A stretch of DNA of 64,000 nt from Diplonema japonicum (taxonomy: Eukaryota; Euglenozoa; Diplonemea; Diplonemida; Diplonemidae). The notes under the pieces are model-generated. The model was not told the origin of the DNA. It did no database searches and saw nothing but the letters and a program-made list of their open reading frames with translations. Within the stretch, counting starts at the first letter, position 1. Every line of letters begins with the position of its first letter. This document shows, piece by piece, positions 20,440 through 29,833 of this stretch. The DNA is taken from contig OZ025665.1 in assembly GCA_964019335.1 (NCBI GenBank), positions 372,001 to 436,000 on the forward strand, read 5' to 3'. The position numbers and the translations under genes were made by a program.

Positions 20440-21677
20440 CTATGACAAAGGCACCTCCTTCTTCCCAGGCAGGTCTTTGACAATAACGCTGCAACTGTGG
20501 ATTTTGACATCGCGGTTCGGTTTGAAGTAAGGAGCCGTCGAGCGCAGGGAACCAAACACCTGCTCAAAGACCTCCTGTCCTTGCACGATAGTACCAAAGA
20601 CATAGCCCCCGTCCTCCACCTGTTGTGTGTGGATGTGTGTGACGCAAGCATACCGGATCGAGAGGGTACCTGCTGTAGTGGTAATGGTCACCGGTGACTG
20701 CGCTCCTACCGACACCTCTGACACGTTCATGAGCAGCACGTTCGAAGTCCCCATGCTTCTTGTTGCCAAAAGCAGCAGGGTTGTCTGTGGTGTTGTGGCT
20801 TTGCACACAACAGCATACCTGTGGCAAGAATGCCGAAAATGCTTGTGAAGCCACCGTTGGCTAGGAAGCCTTTGGCGCAGGAGACGAGGGCGTACTTGAA
20901 AGGGGGCAACTCAGGGTCCTCTGTGGGGAGACGGGTCTTGCAGTCAGGGATGACCACAGCACCTCCACGGGCGTCCTGATGTGTGATACAACCGCCGTAG
21001 ATGGCGTTGTTATCGAGGCTGAAGAAAGGGGTGTCTTGGAGTTTGAGGCCGTCAGGGTTGTCTCCTGAAACGAGGCGGGAGAAGTTCTCGCAAGCAAAAG
21101 GTGCACGTTGAGTGAAGAGCCCCACGACAAAGGGCTCCATGATTTTGCCGTCGATTTCCAAGACCAGCTCCACCAACTCCCCGACGTACACGTGTTTCGC
21201 AGGATGGTCGGGCTTCTTTCTCTTCATCATCTTGTAGAAGCTGTTTGCAAACCACAGCATCATCAGCAGACTGAACCCTGCTAGAAATCTTTCTCCTTTT
21301 TTGGCCATTTCCTTCCGTCTCTTCTCCAGCCAGTGCTTTTCTTCCTCATCACGCTTCACGACGTCCCTCTCTCCGAACCAGTTCACCCTGTGCACCCCGT
21401 CCCTTCGTTTCACTTGTTCAATCGTGTCGCTCATCTTGGGCATGTCGTACCCAGCGTTGACCTGCTTCAACCATTCTAGTCTCGCTTCTCTCCCTTCCGG
21501 TGCCCGTGGGTCTTGAGGTTTTGATCCGGTGGCAGGTCGACTGTCGTTGCTGTCGCTTGTTTTATATGCTCCTCGGAAGTCAATGGGATTGCCGTATTCA
21601 TTCTTTCGGACGTGCTTCCATACAAGCTGCACGCGCAGCGCTCTCCGCAACCTTGTGGCCGCGGTGCACCGTCGCAT
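20440..21677 (-). CDS. Cyclophilin-type peptidyl-prolyl isomerase with membrane anchor, three exons
   Basis: Proposed exons 20819-21677, 20654-20784 and 20440-20619 give 389 aa, with two 34-nt introns (both GTATGC...ACAG). The N-terminus MRRCTAATRLRRALRVQ is presequence-like. One membrane span lies near residue 140 (FLAGFSLLMMLWFANSF). The cyclophilin core starts at KHVYVGELVELVLEIDGK and includes APFACENFSRLVSGD, the GFLANGGFTSIF strand and YVFGTIVQGQEVFEQVFG. The usual catalytic Arg/Phe motif is poorly kept. The middle exon can also be read in another frame that needs only one splice but has no acceptor in phase, so that ~45-residue part is uncertain. Confidence 0.65.
20620..20653 (-). other. 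34-nt candidate intron (cyclophilin intron 2)
   Basis: Donor GTATGC, acceptor AACAG. It restores the frame into VEDGGYVFG after the phase-1 splice of intron 1. Confidence 0.5.
20785..20818 (-). other. 34-nt candidate intron (cyclophilin intron 1)
   Basis: Donor GTATGC, acceptor CACAG, the same motif pair and length as the next intron. It separates FGILAT from the following exon. Confidence 0.6.
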
Positions 21678-21808
21678 CTTCACCTGGGTGGCTGTTGCTT
21701 CTGAAGTGTTGAGCGTGTTGATACATGCATGATTGAAACACCACCGAGGCTTTAGGGTAGACGGCTTTCGGTGGGTATAAAAAAAGAAAACAGAAGGAGG
21801 GGACGCAC

Positions 21809-23758
21809 TCACGCACAACAGGGTCGCTTCTCCCATGCAAGGGCCGTGCCGCAGTTCGCGCATTTCGGACTGATCTCCCAGAAAGTTCTCGGCATCTTAG
21901 CCCAGTCTTCTCGAACAGCCAGCTGCCTCTTTTCCATGATTTGTTTCTCTTTTCTTCTTTGCGCTTCCTTCTCTGCCTCTTTTCTCCTTCGCTCTTCCTC
22001 TCTCATTTGCTTCTCTTCTCTCAGTTGCTTTTCCCTGATTCTCTTCCTTTCCTCCTCTTTTTCCCTTTCGCGTTGTTCTCTTTCTTCACGCTCCCTTCTT
22101 GCCTCGGCCTGTCGCTTCTCCTCAGACTTCTTTTTCTCGTCAGCAATGCGCTTCTCCTCGGCTTTCTTTTTTTCCTCGGAGATACGCTTTTCTTCTGCCT
22201 TCCGTTTCTGCTCGGCTTTGCGTTGCTCATCGGCTTTGCGCTTTTCCTCTGCCTTGCGCTTTTGTTCCGCTTTGCGTTGTTCCTCAGCTTTGCGTTGTTC
22301 CTCGGCTTTCCGCTTTTCCTCCGCCTTGCGCTTGTCGTCGACTTTCCGCTTCTCCTCTTTCTCTCTTGCAGCCTTTTCCTTCGCAATGCGCTGCTCTTCT
22401 CTCGCAACGCGTTCTTTTTCTTCTCGTTGCGCAACGATGCGCTTCATCTCCTGGTTGTCCAGATCCTCATCGTAGTACGCCCGTATTTCATCGGATAAGG
22501 CGGCCGCACGGGGATTGTATTTTCCACCGAAAAGGGGAACGAGGTGAGGGAGAACAGACTCGATACAGAGCAGGGAAGAGAGGGCTTCATAAAACGTAGG
22601 AAGGGAGTATGAGAGGTAGCCGTAGGGGATAATATAGGACCGCCGGAAGCTGAATGGAAAGGAGAGCTCTCTTGCGGTTTTGGAGGTGAGATGGATTGCC
22701 CGGAGGAGGGCGACCTTGCTCGGCTCGCCTAAGATAGACGTCATGTCCGAAACCAGGCCGTCGTTCACGTTGTCATCGCCCAAGGTCTCCTCAACCTTCT
22801 CGTAAAACGTCAACGCTGCCAAAGGCAGATCTCTATCAGTAGGGCATGCAAGGAATGGGCTGACCGCCTCACTTCTGAATGATTGATATCCCTCCTCTCC
22901 AGCGATGCTTCGCATGTACTCGATCACGTGCATGGATTTTGCTTTTCTCGTCTCGTTCCTGGCCGTGTTCAGGGGCTCTCCCTTGTCGCCGAGGATTTCT
23001 ATAATTTGTTGGATTTCTTTGTTTGACAATTCCTCCGAAAGGTGGTCGTGCAGGTCGTAACCATCGCTTCCGGGGACTGAGAGGTGCTTCCAAAGAAGGC
23101 TGCTGTCTATGTCGGGGAAGGCCGTCTTGACCTTGCTAACGAGAAGCTTCGCATCATGAAGCTCGCGGAGAGCCTGTGCCTTGTTCTTGCTGGGGAGAAT
23201 GTCAACAAGGTCTGAGAATATCTCCTCAGAGCCCTGCTGGAATGTTTTGTAGAATGCTCGGAGAAACGTTTCCGCGGCTTGCTGGTCGGTGTCGGAGGCA
23301 GCCATGTACCGTTGGACTACGTTGGTGCGGAACTCTAGTAGAGCCTCTTCGCCGATCATGTCCTTGAGCCTCGCCATAAGATTGGCGTTTGTGTTATTTG
23401 TTTCATGAGAGACTTGGTCGAGAAGGCGGTGAAGGTGGCCTGCAAGTTCTTCTGGGATGGAATCGGTCTTCTCCAGCTTGTCTATCACGTTGTGGGCAAC
23501 TTTGTCGAAAGCGGCCTTCAACGATGAGCACAGTTGTTGAACAGAGACGCTCCCCTCGAGACACCCGGCCACTACTTCTGCCACTTCTCCAAGCTTTACA
23601 CGCACTTCACCGTCGATGCCCGCGAGGTGCCACTCCAGGTCCCTCCCGTAGCACTCCGAAAAGTCCTCCTTCGTGTACATCTCACCGTCTTCCGGGTCCA
23701 TCCTTTTTTGGACATCGTTGGAGAGGCCCTGCCTTCCGAAATTTCCAGGGCGGTACAT
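21809..23758 (-). CDS. Protein with helical domain, KRKAEE coiled coil and C-terminal zinc knuckle, hypothetical
   Basis: 649 aa. Residues 1-400 are globular and helical (MARLKDMIGEEALLEF, FLRAFYKTFQQGSEEIFSDL); two segments around residues 125-200 and 285-370 share the same layout and may be an internal repeat. Residues ~425-600 are a highly charged coiled coil dominated by KRKAEEK/EQRKAEE units, encoded at about 22030-22430. The end carries CANCGTALAWEKRPCC, a C-x2-C plus CC set that could bind zinc. No known family. A canonical GTGAGT overlaps the stop, so a further exon cannot be ruled out. Confidence 0.7.
   Translation of the reverse strand: MYRPGNFGRQGLSNDVQKRMDPEDGEMYTKEDFSECYGRDLEWHLAGIDGEVRVKLGEVAEVVAGCLEGSVSVQQLCSSLKAAFDKVAHNVIDKLEKTDSIPEELAGHLHRLLDQVSHETNNTNANLMARLKDMIGEEALLEFRTNVVQRYMAASDTDQQAAETFLRAFYKTFQQGSEEIFSDLVDILPSKNKAQALRELHDAKLLVSKVKTAFPDIDSSLLWKHLSVPGSDGYDLHDHLSEELSNKEIQQIIEILGDKGEPLNTARNETRKAKSMHVIEYMRSIAGEEGYQSFRSEAVSPFLACPTDRDLPLAALTFYEKVEETLGDDNVNDGLVSDMTSILGEPSKVALLRAIHLTSKTARELSFPFSFRRSYIIPYGYLSYSLPTFYEALSSLLCIESVLPHLVPLFGGKYNPRAAALSDEIRAYYDEDLDNQEMKRIVAQREEKERVAREEQRIAKEKAAREKEEKRKVDDKRKAEEKRKAEEQRKAEEQRKAEQKRKAEEKRKADEQRKAEQKRKAEEKRISEEKKKAEEKRIADEKKKSEEKRQAEARREREEREQREREKEEERKRIREKQLREEKQMREEERRRKEAEKEAQRRKEKQIMEKRQLAVREDWAKMPRTFWEISPKCANCGTALAWEKRPCCA
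22150..22380 (-). repeat. Tandem repeat coding KRKAEE-type units
   Basis: Roughly 18-24 nt units rich in AAGCGCAAAGC-like sequence on the sense strand, imperfectly repeated inside the coiled-coil gene. Codons vary, which points to an old expansion kept by selection. Confidence 0.6.
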
Positions 23759-23976
23759 GTTCTCTATATATCGGTATTACGGGTGTTTGATGCTTTTTTT
23801 TTTTTTTTTTTTTTCCTTCTTTTTTTTTTTTCTCGTGAGATAGACGCGAGAGTTTCGAGCAACACGAAGCAAATAAGATATAGAACAGGGGGGAGTGAGC
23901 ATAGCACTGGACCACACGAGCGCAGGAAATAGACTACCGACAATGTTTTGCGGTCTTTTCTTTTTATTAATTTATT

Positions 23977-24294
23977 ATGCTAGGCACCATTTCTCGGGGA
24001 CAATTAACCATCTACCAACGAGCGTCTTTACAGAGACGATTTGAAAAAAAATCTTTTGCGCAAAGGGCTTTCAATGCAATGCAACCTTCTGGGACCATTT
24101 CCCCGAACGTGCGGTGCAAGCATTGCAAGTCGAAAAGACCCCTATTTCAGTGTTCAGCCTGCTTGGTACAACTTTGCGTGACTCCGTGCTTCAAAGACCA
24201 CTACCTTGCCGGGGATACCCCCAGAAACCCCTCTCGGGGTCAAAAAAGAAGTCCCCCAGCCCTGGGGCTACGAACCGCGTCAAGAAGGCCTTAA
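23977..24294 (+). pseudogene. Remnant of piggyBac transposase C-terminal zinc finger
   Basis: An open frame of 105 codons crosses the left end of the element. Inside it, RCKHCKSKRPLFQCSACLVQ and LCVTPCFKDHYLAGD follow the cysteine-rich C-terminal domain of piggyBac transposases (C-x2-C, C-x2-C, LC-x3-CF-x-D/xH). The catalytic DDD domain is absent. The first residues and the ATG come from flanking DNA and the inverted repeat, so no functional transposase is made. Confidence 0.75.
24008..24020 (+). repeat. Left terminal inverted repeat of the piggyBac-type element
   Basis: CCATCTACCAACG, directly after TTAA. It is the exact reverse complement of 24535-24547. Confidence 0.9.
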
Positions 24295-24534
24295 ATAGGT
24301 TTTTATAGAATTTTACAGTCGATTCTTTTTGACTTGTTTTTTGTACCCCCTCTCGGGCACTTCAAGAACGATATTTTTGACAATGTTGTGGGGGTGGGCC
24401 CTGCTGTGGGCACCCTCTCTCTAGAATTGGGACATCTGGAGGCATTTCCGGGGGCATATAGCCCCGGCGTTGCGCTAGAATAGTTTTTTTTGAGGTTTTG
24501 AAAATTTACCCCCCCCTGGTGGGCAAAAATAGTC

Positions 24535-24547
24535 CGTTGGTAGATGG
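24535..24547 (-). repeat. Right terminal inverted repeat of the piggyBac-type element
   Basis: CGTTGGTAGATGG, directly before TTAA. It mirrors the left end over 13 bp. Confidence 0.9.
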
Positions 24548-24834
24548 TTAAGAAGGAAAAAAAAAAGCTAAACCAATTTTAATCGAATGAGGTTATTTCT
24601 TTTTTACGTTTTTTTTTTTTTTTTTTTTTTTTTTCTTTTTTTTTTTTTCTTTCCCTTCCTTTTTTTTCCAGTTTCCTTTCTCAGAAAGGATCGACGACCG
24701 GAGGGCTACGATATGGGAACAAAAAAACGAGGACCTCCCATTCCACGGTGTCAAACAAAAAATCCAAAAAAAAAAAACCAAACAAAAAATTGCTACTCCC
24801 CCCCCCCCCCCCCCCCAGTGTTGCGTCGCATTGT

Positions 24835-25961
24835 TTAAATCTCAAGAACGACCTTGCCGGTGGTGTCACGTCCCTCAAGTGCCTTTCAGGTTTTTTTTTT
24901 TTTTTTTTTTTTTTCTTTTTCTTTTTTAAATTCGAACACACCTCATGAGCCGCGCGGGCTTCGGCCAGGGGGAACACCTTGGACACAATGGAGACAATCT
25001 CACCAGACTTAAGCCACTTCATAACATCATCAACACGGGTCTGGCGCTCAACAGGATCAGAGACGTAGTTCGTGAGGGTGGGGCGGGTGAGGAACAGCGA
25101 CCCGTTCTTCGTGAGGGTCAGCGGTGCCACAGGAGGCACAGCTCCCGAAGCATTCCCGAACGAGGCCATGGTGCCCCTGGGTCTCAGGCACGCCAGGCTT
25201 CCCTCGAAAGTGGTCTTCCCAACACCGTCAAACACAACGTTCACACCCTCAGGCACGATCTTCCGCACCTCCTCAGGGAACTCTTTCTCGCTGTAGTTGA
25301 TGACGTGATCACACCTCCCAACGGACTTCGCAAGCTCCACTTTCTCAGGCGCGCCGCAGGTTCCGATCACATTGGCACCTTTGTTCTTGCACATCTGCGA
25401 AATGAGAAGCCCGCAGCCACCAGCGGCAGCGTGCACGAGCACCCAGTCTCCCTTCTTCACGTTGTACGTATCGTGGACAAGGTAGTGGGACGTCAGGCCC
25501 TGCAGCATGATGGCAGATGCTGCCTTCAGATCGGCATCGCTATCCAGCTTCGCCATCTGGTTGACGCCCACCTTTACGCATCCTGCGTACGAACCTGTCT
25601 TGTTGCCCCAGAATGCGATGTTCTGGCCAACAAGCGCCTTGTCGACATCGGGGCCTACCGAGATGACGACACCGGCGCCCTCCTGTCCGAGGGTGAAAGG
25701 CGGTGTGTTTGGGTACAGCCCCGACCTGAAGTATGTGTCGATGAAGTTCACACCGGCAAACTTAGTCGCCACCACCACCTCTCCCTCACCACACCCGTCA
25801 ACAATGGCCTTCATGTCCCCATCTGTTTTGAACGCCAACTTGTCAGCACCGCCGTGCTCCGTCACCACCACCTTCGGATAAGTTGAAGCAGTTGCCATTG
25901 TGCGTGAGACCCCCCTTAGCTGCCGTGCGGTGTACAGTCCTACTCTTTGGAACACGCGCAT
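24835..25961 (-). CDS. Zeta-crystallin-type NADPH:quinone oxidoreductase (MDR family)
   Basis: Two exons (24942-25961, 24835-24882) with a 59-nt A-rich intron (GTGTGT...AAG) give 355 aa. The unspliced frame runs into poly-Lys; splicing gives the expected family end ALEGRDTTGKVVLEI. Conserved parts are FAGVNFIDTYFRSGLYP and LGQEGAGVVISVG in the GroES-like half and the dinucleotide loop HAAAGGCGLLISQM (~residues 177-190). It reduces quinones with NADPH as a zinc-free MDR. The start MRVFQRVGLYTARQLRG resembles a mitochondrial presequence; MATASTYPK, 21 residues on, is an alternative start. Confidence 0.9.
24883..24941 (-). other. 59-nt intron containing a long A run
   Basis: Donor GTGTGT after GCTCATGAG, acceptor CTGAAAG. 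Its removal produces the conserved MDR C-terminus. Confidence 0.85.
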
Positions 25962-26063
25962 GGCAAACAGAATAAAAGTTAGAGCACGGGGGGGAAGGGG
26001 CGAGGAGGCTGTCAAGTGTGGCAATGGTTAGGCAGGTGGAAGCACACAAGACAGATGAAAGAA

Positions 26064-26789
26064 CTAAGAAAAGACTATGTTGCTGGTATCAAACGGGGCG
26101 GAGGCGAAACCAGCCCTGCACGATGCGTGGAAGCGTTGGGGTTTGGTACGAAAAAGGTACGAAGAGAAACGGACACCCGCCATAAAGCGCGCAGTGCCGG
26201 AGGGGTTGGAGGTGCCACGGTGCCATGTGCGCTTATCACGCAGAATAATCGTGCCTATAGGACCAGAAAGTGTTTTGTGAGATGCCCCGTAAACAGACAG
26301 CAGCGCGTCAGGAATCTCACCATCCTCCATGAGGTCGATGGAGGTGGTGAGATGGGTACCTGGTATGATGTCAAACGCACCATTCTCTTCAGTTGTATCT
26401 TGCAAGTAGACGTTGGCAATGATCTCCATTGGCGGCCCTGTGGAGCCGCACCCCTCCCTAACCTCTCTGCTGTGGTAATGACTGCAATCCATGTGATATG
26501 GCTGGTGCTTGTCTGCTGTGTTCTTGTTGCACGTGTAGCTGTTCAGCGTGTATCCTCCCCCAAGCACCTTTCTGATCATAGCATGTGCCTCCTCGTGCAT
26601 TATGATGTCCCACGGAACGTCTTCTTCTTCTACAGGCATCCTTTGTTGATCATGCCCTTCGAAATAATTCCATTCTTTCTCTTCATTCGGGTGTTTCTCC
26701 ATCCACCTCCTCAGCTTCTCGCAACATTCCCTCGGCGCCTTCGACGGCAGTACAGTGAACCCGTTCTCCAGGAGCTCTTGCACGGACAT
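26064..26789 (-). CDS. Phytanoyl-CoA dioxygenase (PhyH) family protein
   Basis: 241 aa from MSVQELLENGFTVL. The iron ligands of Fe(II)/2-oxoglutarate oxygenases are visible as His99-x-Asp101 (PYHMDC) and His190 (TWHRGTSN), with Arg201 or Arg207 available to bind 2-oxoglutarate. Also present are the family strand VYLQDTTEENGAFDIIPGTH and the entry helix EEAHAMIRKVLG. PhyH proteins hydroxylate acyl-CoAs or small metabolites; the substrate here is not readable. The ATG is the first after the AG at 26822-26823, which follows a pyrimidine tract, so upstream in-frame codons are excluded. Confidence 0.85.
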   Translation of the reverse strand: MSVQELLENGFTVLPSKAPRECCEKLRRWMEKHPNEEKEWNYFEGHDQQRMPVEEEDVPWDIIMHEEAHAMIRKVLGGGYTLNSYTCNKNTADKHQPYHMDCSHYHSREVREGCGSTGPPMEIIANVYLQDTTEENGAFDIIPGTHLTTSIDLMEDGEIPDALLSVYGASHKTLSGPIGTIILRDKRTWHRGTSNPSGTARFMAGVRFSSYLFRTKPQRFHASCRAGFASAPFDTSNIVFS

Positions 26790-26821
26790 TGGACAAAGTG
26801 TAAAAATGTGAGACCACCGCA

Positions 26822-26850
26822 CTACAAAGGGAAACAATTTTTTGGGATAG
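26822..26850 (-). promoter_or_regulatory. Candidate spliced-leader acceptor of the PhyH gene
   Basis: The sense strand reads a T/C-rich segment then TTTGTAG, with the first ATG about 32 bases downstream at 26787-26789. It decides the start. Confidence 0.45.
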
Positions 26851-26937
26851 ATATTTCAAATAAAAAAAAAAAAAAAAAAGAATGATTGACACTATTGAAA
26901 CAGGGTTAGGATTACAAAGAGAAAAAAAAAAATCCAC

Positions 26938-29361
26938 CTACCCAAACAACACCTGGCCCGCAACGCGGAGCCCTTCCCTCTGAACGACTTCAAGGAGCAC
27001 AGTTTTCTGGGCATTCCATGAACCTTTGCCTTGCAAGGCTTTCACGTACGTCTCCACGTCATCGAAGGGCCGTTCGCAGGCAGCAGGTTCTTGTATAAAG
27101 CACAGGTTGGCAAGGGTGATGTCGTGACACGCTTCTTCGTCTTCTTCGTCTTCCTCTTCTGTTTCTTCTTCGTCGTTCTCTTCGACGACGAGGCTGTTGA
27201 GGCACCTCAGCAGCACTGCGGCATCTTCACTGCTTACTTGTCCCAATGTCTCACAAACCAGCCTGCACAGTATCAGCTGTTTGTTCCGTGGGCTAATGTA
27301 AGGGGATGTTGCTGCTTCATCGACAAGGTGCTTGGTAATGTCCCAGTCGTGGAGCATCACGCTGCCACCTAGGTACAGCACGATGTTGCTGAACAAAGAC
27401 ATACGGTCGCGTGCCCTTGCGCTAGATGATGAGAGATGTGAAAATAAAACAACGACCAGGGGGAGCGGTACGCAGGGCATCGTGCGCGCATACCGTGCAG
27501 CGTGGCTTGCCAAGCTGAACGAATCGCCTGTCTCCAAACACCTTGTGACGTACGGCAGCAGCGTCCCAACATCCTGCGTACAGTGCAGCAGGGCAATCAA
27601 CACCTCATCGAACCCTTCGACGGCACAGCACGCTTCCAGATGTTCCGTCTGCAGCCCCAGTGCCGTCCTTGTATGTGTTATAAAGCTGGATATAATTTTG
27701 AATGCGTACTGCGACAAACTCGTCCCAGCTAGCTTCAGGAGTGCCTCGGTGACCTTGCCCAGCACGTCGGGGCAGTGCCTGACCACCGCTGCTAAGGCTT
27801 CGAACATGTAGTGGACTGCAGTGGGGTGCACATCCCTCCGCCCGATGTCACAGATGGTTTGCAGCATCTCCGTGACCATGAGGTTCGCTTCCTGCTGCAC
27901 AATGCCGCACCACTTCCCGCATGCCCTTGCGAGGGTCTGTGCGACGCTGGTGTCGTAGGTCCTGCGGAAAGCAGCGAAGGTGGTGGACAGCACGTAATGT
28001 ACCTCAGGAGGCGAGGGGGGGGCCTTGCTGGTGGTGATGAACCTGTCTAGAGCCACGCATGCACATGTGACGAGGGATAGGTTAGGACAGTCGAACCAGC
28101 GAACGATGACTTTGATGATGGAGACGTGTGTCTCGGGGCGCGCGTACTTAACACCGTAAGAGGCGGTGAATAGCAACGCATCGCCAATGCTGATGCCCTC
28201 CGACTCTGCGATAGTGAGCGGTGCGTCCAACACCTTCGCGACCTTGGTGAAGAAGCTGGCGGACTCTTCCACAAAACAACCCATCTTGACGAGGTTTGTG
28301 AAGAGAAAGACACATCCGGAGAAGGTGTCATACCGCTCAGGCGCGAGTTTCACCATCTCAGTGAGTTCTTTGAGGATACAGACTTTCGCCTGCTCAGCAT
28401 GCACGGTGCTCAGGATACCTTTGAGAACCTCGAGGGCGGCCATCCGACCGGTACCAGCACCGCACATCTTTCTAATGTACTCCGAAGGGTGGTCTGAAAA
28501 GAGTGCCACATCACAGTGTGTAGGGAGGGACATTGAAGCAGCGAGGGAAATGCTTGTTTGAACTTCGGTGGGGCCGAGCTTTTCGGGAGCACGGGTGGTG
28601 ATGGCTATAAGGCGGAGGACAAACGCCCTGTCGGTGTCGGGTGTGGCCAGCAAACGGTTGATGTGCCGGAGAAGCACATCGTCTACACCAGCGACCACCC
28701 TAGCGATCTCTAACGCAGAAGCTAAATAAGCTGCTTCACCAGTTTTAAGCAACAGATCCAGGTAGACACCCGCAGTAGAAGTGCAGAGAACGGATGGGCA
28801 CGTCACAGCGAGATCCGACAAGATAGAAGCAAGAAAAGGCGTAGGTGGGAGGTGTTGTAGACAAGACTGAAGAAGCGGCTCCAATGAAGAATAGATGAAT
28901 CGAACATCACCATCAAACGCAGGAGAAGCAGGCTCCGTGCGGAGGGAGTCAGTGACTACAGACAAAGAGAAGAGAGACGTGTGGATTGTGGGGAGATCGT
29001 TGTTCTCAACACCCCACCGGAGGCAGTCTACCACTTCTGTAAAGAATGGAATCTCTTTGCTGCTAAACATTCCATGTCTCGCGTAGCTGGCGATTCCAGC
29101 TGCAGTCAGCACCTTGCTGATGTTCCCCCCTTTTGCTCTCACCGCAGCGCGGCCTAGACCTGTGACCTTTCCCTTTCCTCTTTTAACGGCTAGAGCGGCG
29201 CCAAGCCTCACTTCCTCTTCTCCCTCTCCCACTGCTATGTCTAAAAAGATAGCTAGATCCTTCCCCTCTATCATTTTCTCGCCTTCCGCGCGTTGTCGTG
29301 CATCGCTGCTGGTCACCTGTCGCAGGCCTTGTTTTACCGTTTCTATTTCCATTTTCGACAT
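26938..29361 (-). CDS. Importin-beta-like HEAT-repeat protein
   Basis: 807 aa, almost wholly alpha-helical. The N-terminus has the layout of an importin-beta N-terminal domain: SSDARQRAEGEKMIEGKDLAIFLDIA, then EVRLGAALAVKRGKGKVTG. Helical pairs like HEAT repeats follow (HTSLFSLSVVTDSLR, VHYMFEALAAVVRHCP). An acidic loop near residue 740 (EENDEEETEEEDEEDEE) resembles acidic insertions in some karyopherins. Importins carry cargo through nuclear pores under Ran control. Subfamily cannot be named, and at 807 aa it is slightly shorter than typical. A HEAT protein of another kind remains possible. Confidence 0.55.
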   Translation of the reverse strand: MSKMEIETVKQGLRQVTSSDARQRAEGEKMIEGKDLAIFLDIAVGEGEEEVRLGAALAVKRGKGKVTGLGRAAVRAKGGNISKVLTAAGIASYARHGMFSSKEIPFFTEVVDCLRWGVENNDLPTIHTSLFSLSVVTDSLRTEPASPAFDGDVRFIYSSLEPLLQSCLQHLPPTPFLASILSDLAVTCPSVLCTSTAGVYLDLLLKTGEAAYLASALEIARVVAGVDDVLLRHINRLLATPDTDRAFVLRLIAITTRAPEKLGPTEVQTSISLAASMSLPTHCDVALFSDHPSEYIRKMCGAGTGRMAALEVLKGILSTVHAEQAKVCILKELTEMVKLAPERYDTFSGCVFLFTNLVKMGCFVEESASFFTKVAKVLDAPLTIAESEGISIGDALLFTASYGVKYARPETHVSIIKVIVRWFDCPNLSLVTCACVALDRFITTSKAPPSPPEVHYVLSTTFAAFRRTYDTSVAQTLARACGKWCGIVQQEANLMVTEMLQTICDIGRRDVHPTAVHYMFEALAAVVRHCPDVLGKVTEALLKLAGTSLSQYAFKIISSFITHTRTALGLQTEHLEACCAVEGFDEVLIALLHCTQDVGTLLPYVTRCLETGDSFSLASHAARYARTMPCVPLPLVVVLFSHLSSSSARARDRMSLFSNIVLYLGGSVMLHDWDITKHLVDEAATSPYISPRNKQLILCRLVCETLGQVSSEDAAVLLRCLNSLVVEENDEEETEEEDEEDEEACHDITLANLCFIQEPAACERPFDDVETYVKALQGKGSWNAQKTVLLEVVQREGLRVAGQVLFG

Positions 29362-29833
29362 TTTTTTCTTTTCTGTTTCCCTCTAAAGAAAGGGGAAAAA
29401 AAAAAAGAAAAGAAATACCCCTCCTCCTCCTTTGTTTATATTGAAAACGGGTGAACAAGAAAGAAAGAAAAAACAAAAAGAAGGAGGGGAAAGGGGGGGG
29501 CATAAAAAAAAAGGGAAACCAATATACTATTACTCTTTTCTCTCCATTTCTTTTTTTCTTTTTTTTTTTTCTTTTTGCTCGCTCTGCCTGAAGTAGATCC
29601 CCACAAATAAGGGGAAAAAAAGGTTTTTTTTTTTTGTTGTAAAGTTGATGATATTATTTAAAAGAAGAATGTAAAAACAAAAAAAAAAAAAAAAAAACAA
29701 AAAACCTCCGCCTTTCCCCCAGAAAAAAACCTTTTTTTGCACACTCACACTGATCACCGGGTCCTCTTTCTCTTCTGACAAACAACCTCTTCTGAAAAAA
29801 GAAGTTACCGTTGTTCTGGTCTCGCCCTGCTGC
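29362..29833. other. Spacer, homopolymer-rich
   Basis: A/T/G-rich sequence between PRP19 and the importin-like gene. It contains the 3' side of PRP19 and A and T runs. No gene is seen. Confidence 0.5.

Larger units (their letters stand above)
24004..24551 (+). mobile_element. Short piggyBac-type transposon (MITE-like) with TTAA duplication
   Basis: The element begins TTAA-CCATCTACCAACG (24004-24020) and ends with the exact inverse CGTTGGTAGATGG-TTAA (24535-24551). That is 13-bp perfect terminal inverted repeats flanked on both sides by TTAA, the target duplicated by piggyBac transposases. Internally 540 bp. It encodes a plus-strand fragment with the cysteine pattern of the piggyBac C-terminal finger (next entry). 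It is far too short for a full transposase, so it must be an internally deleted, non-autonomous copy. It is the only convincing plus-strand coding trace in the window. Confidence 0.85.
23759..24834. other. Spacer holding a piggyBac-type element
   Basis: Homopolymer-rich flanks surround the 548-bp element at 24004-24551, which has its own entry. The remainder shows no gene. Confidence 0.6.

Noticed and set aside
24943-25886. 313-codon plus-strand frame opposite the quinone oxidoreductase
   Set aside because: It is the complement of a clearly conserved enzyme and has Arg/His-rich shadow composition.
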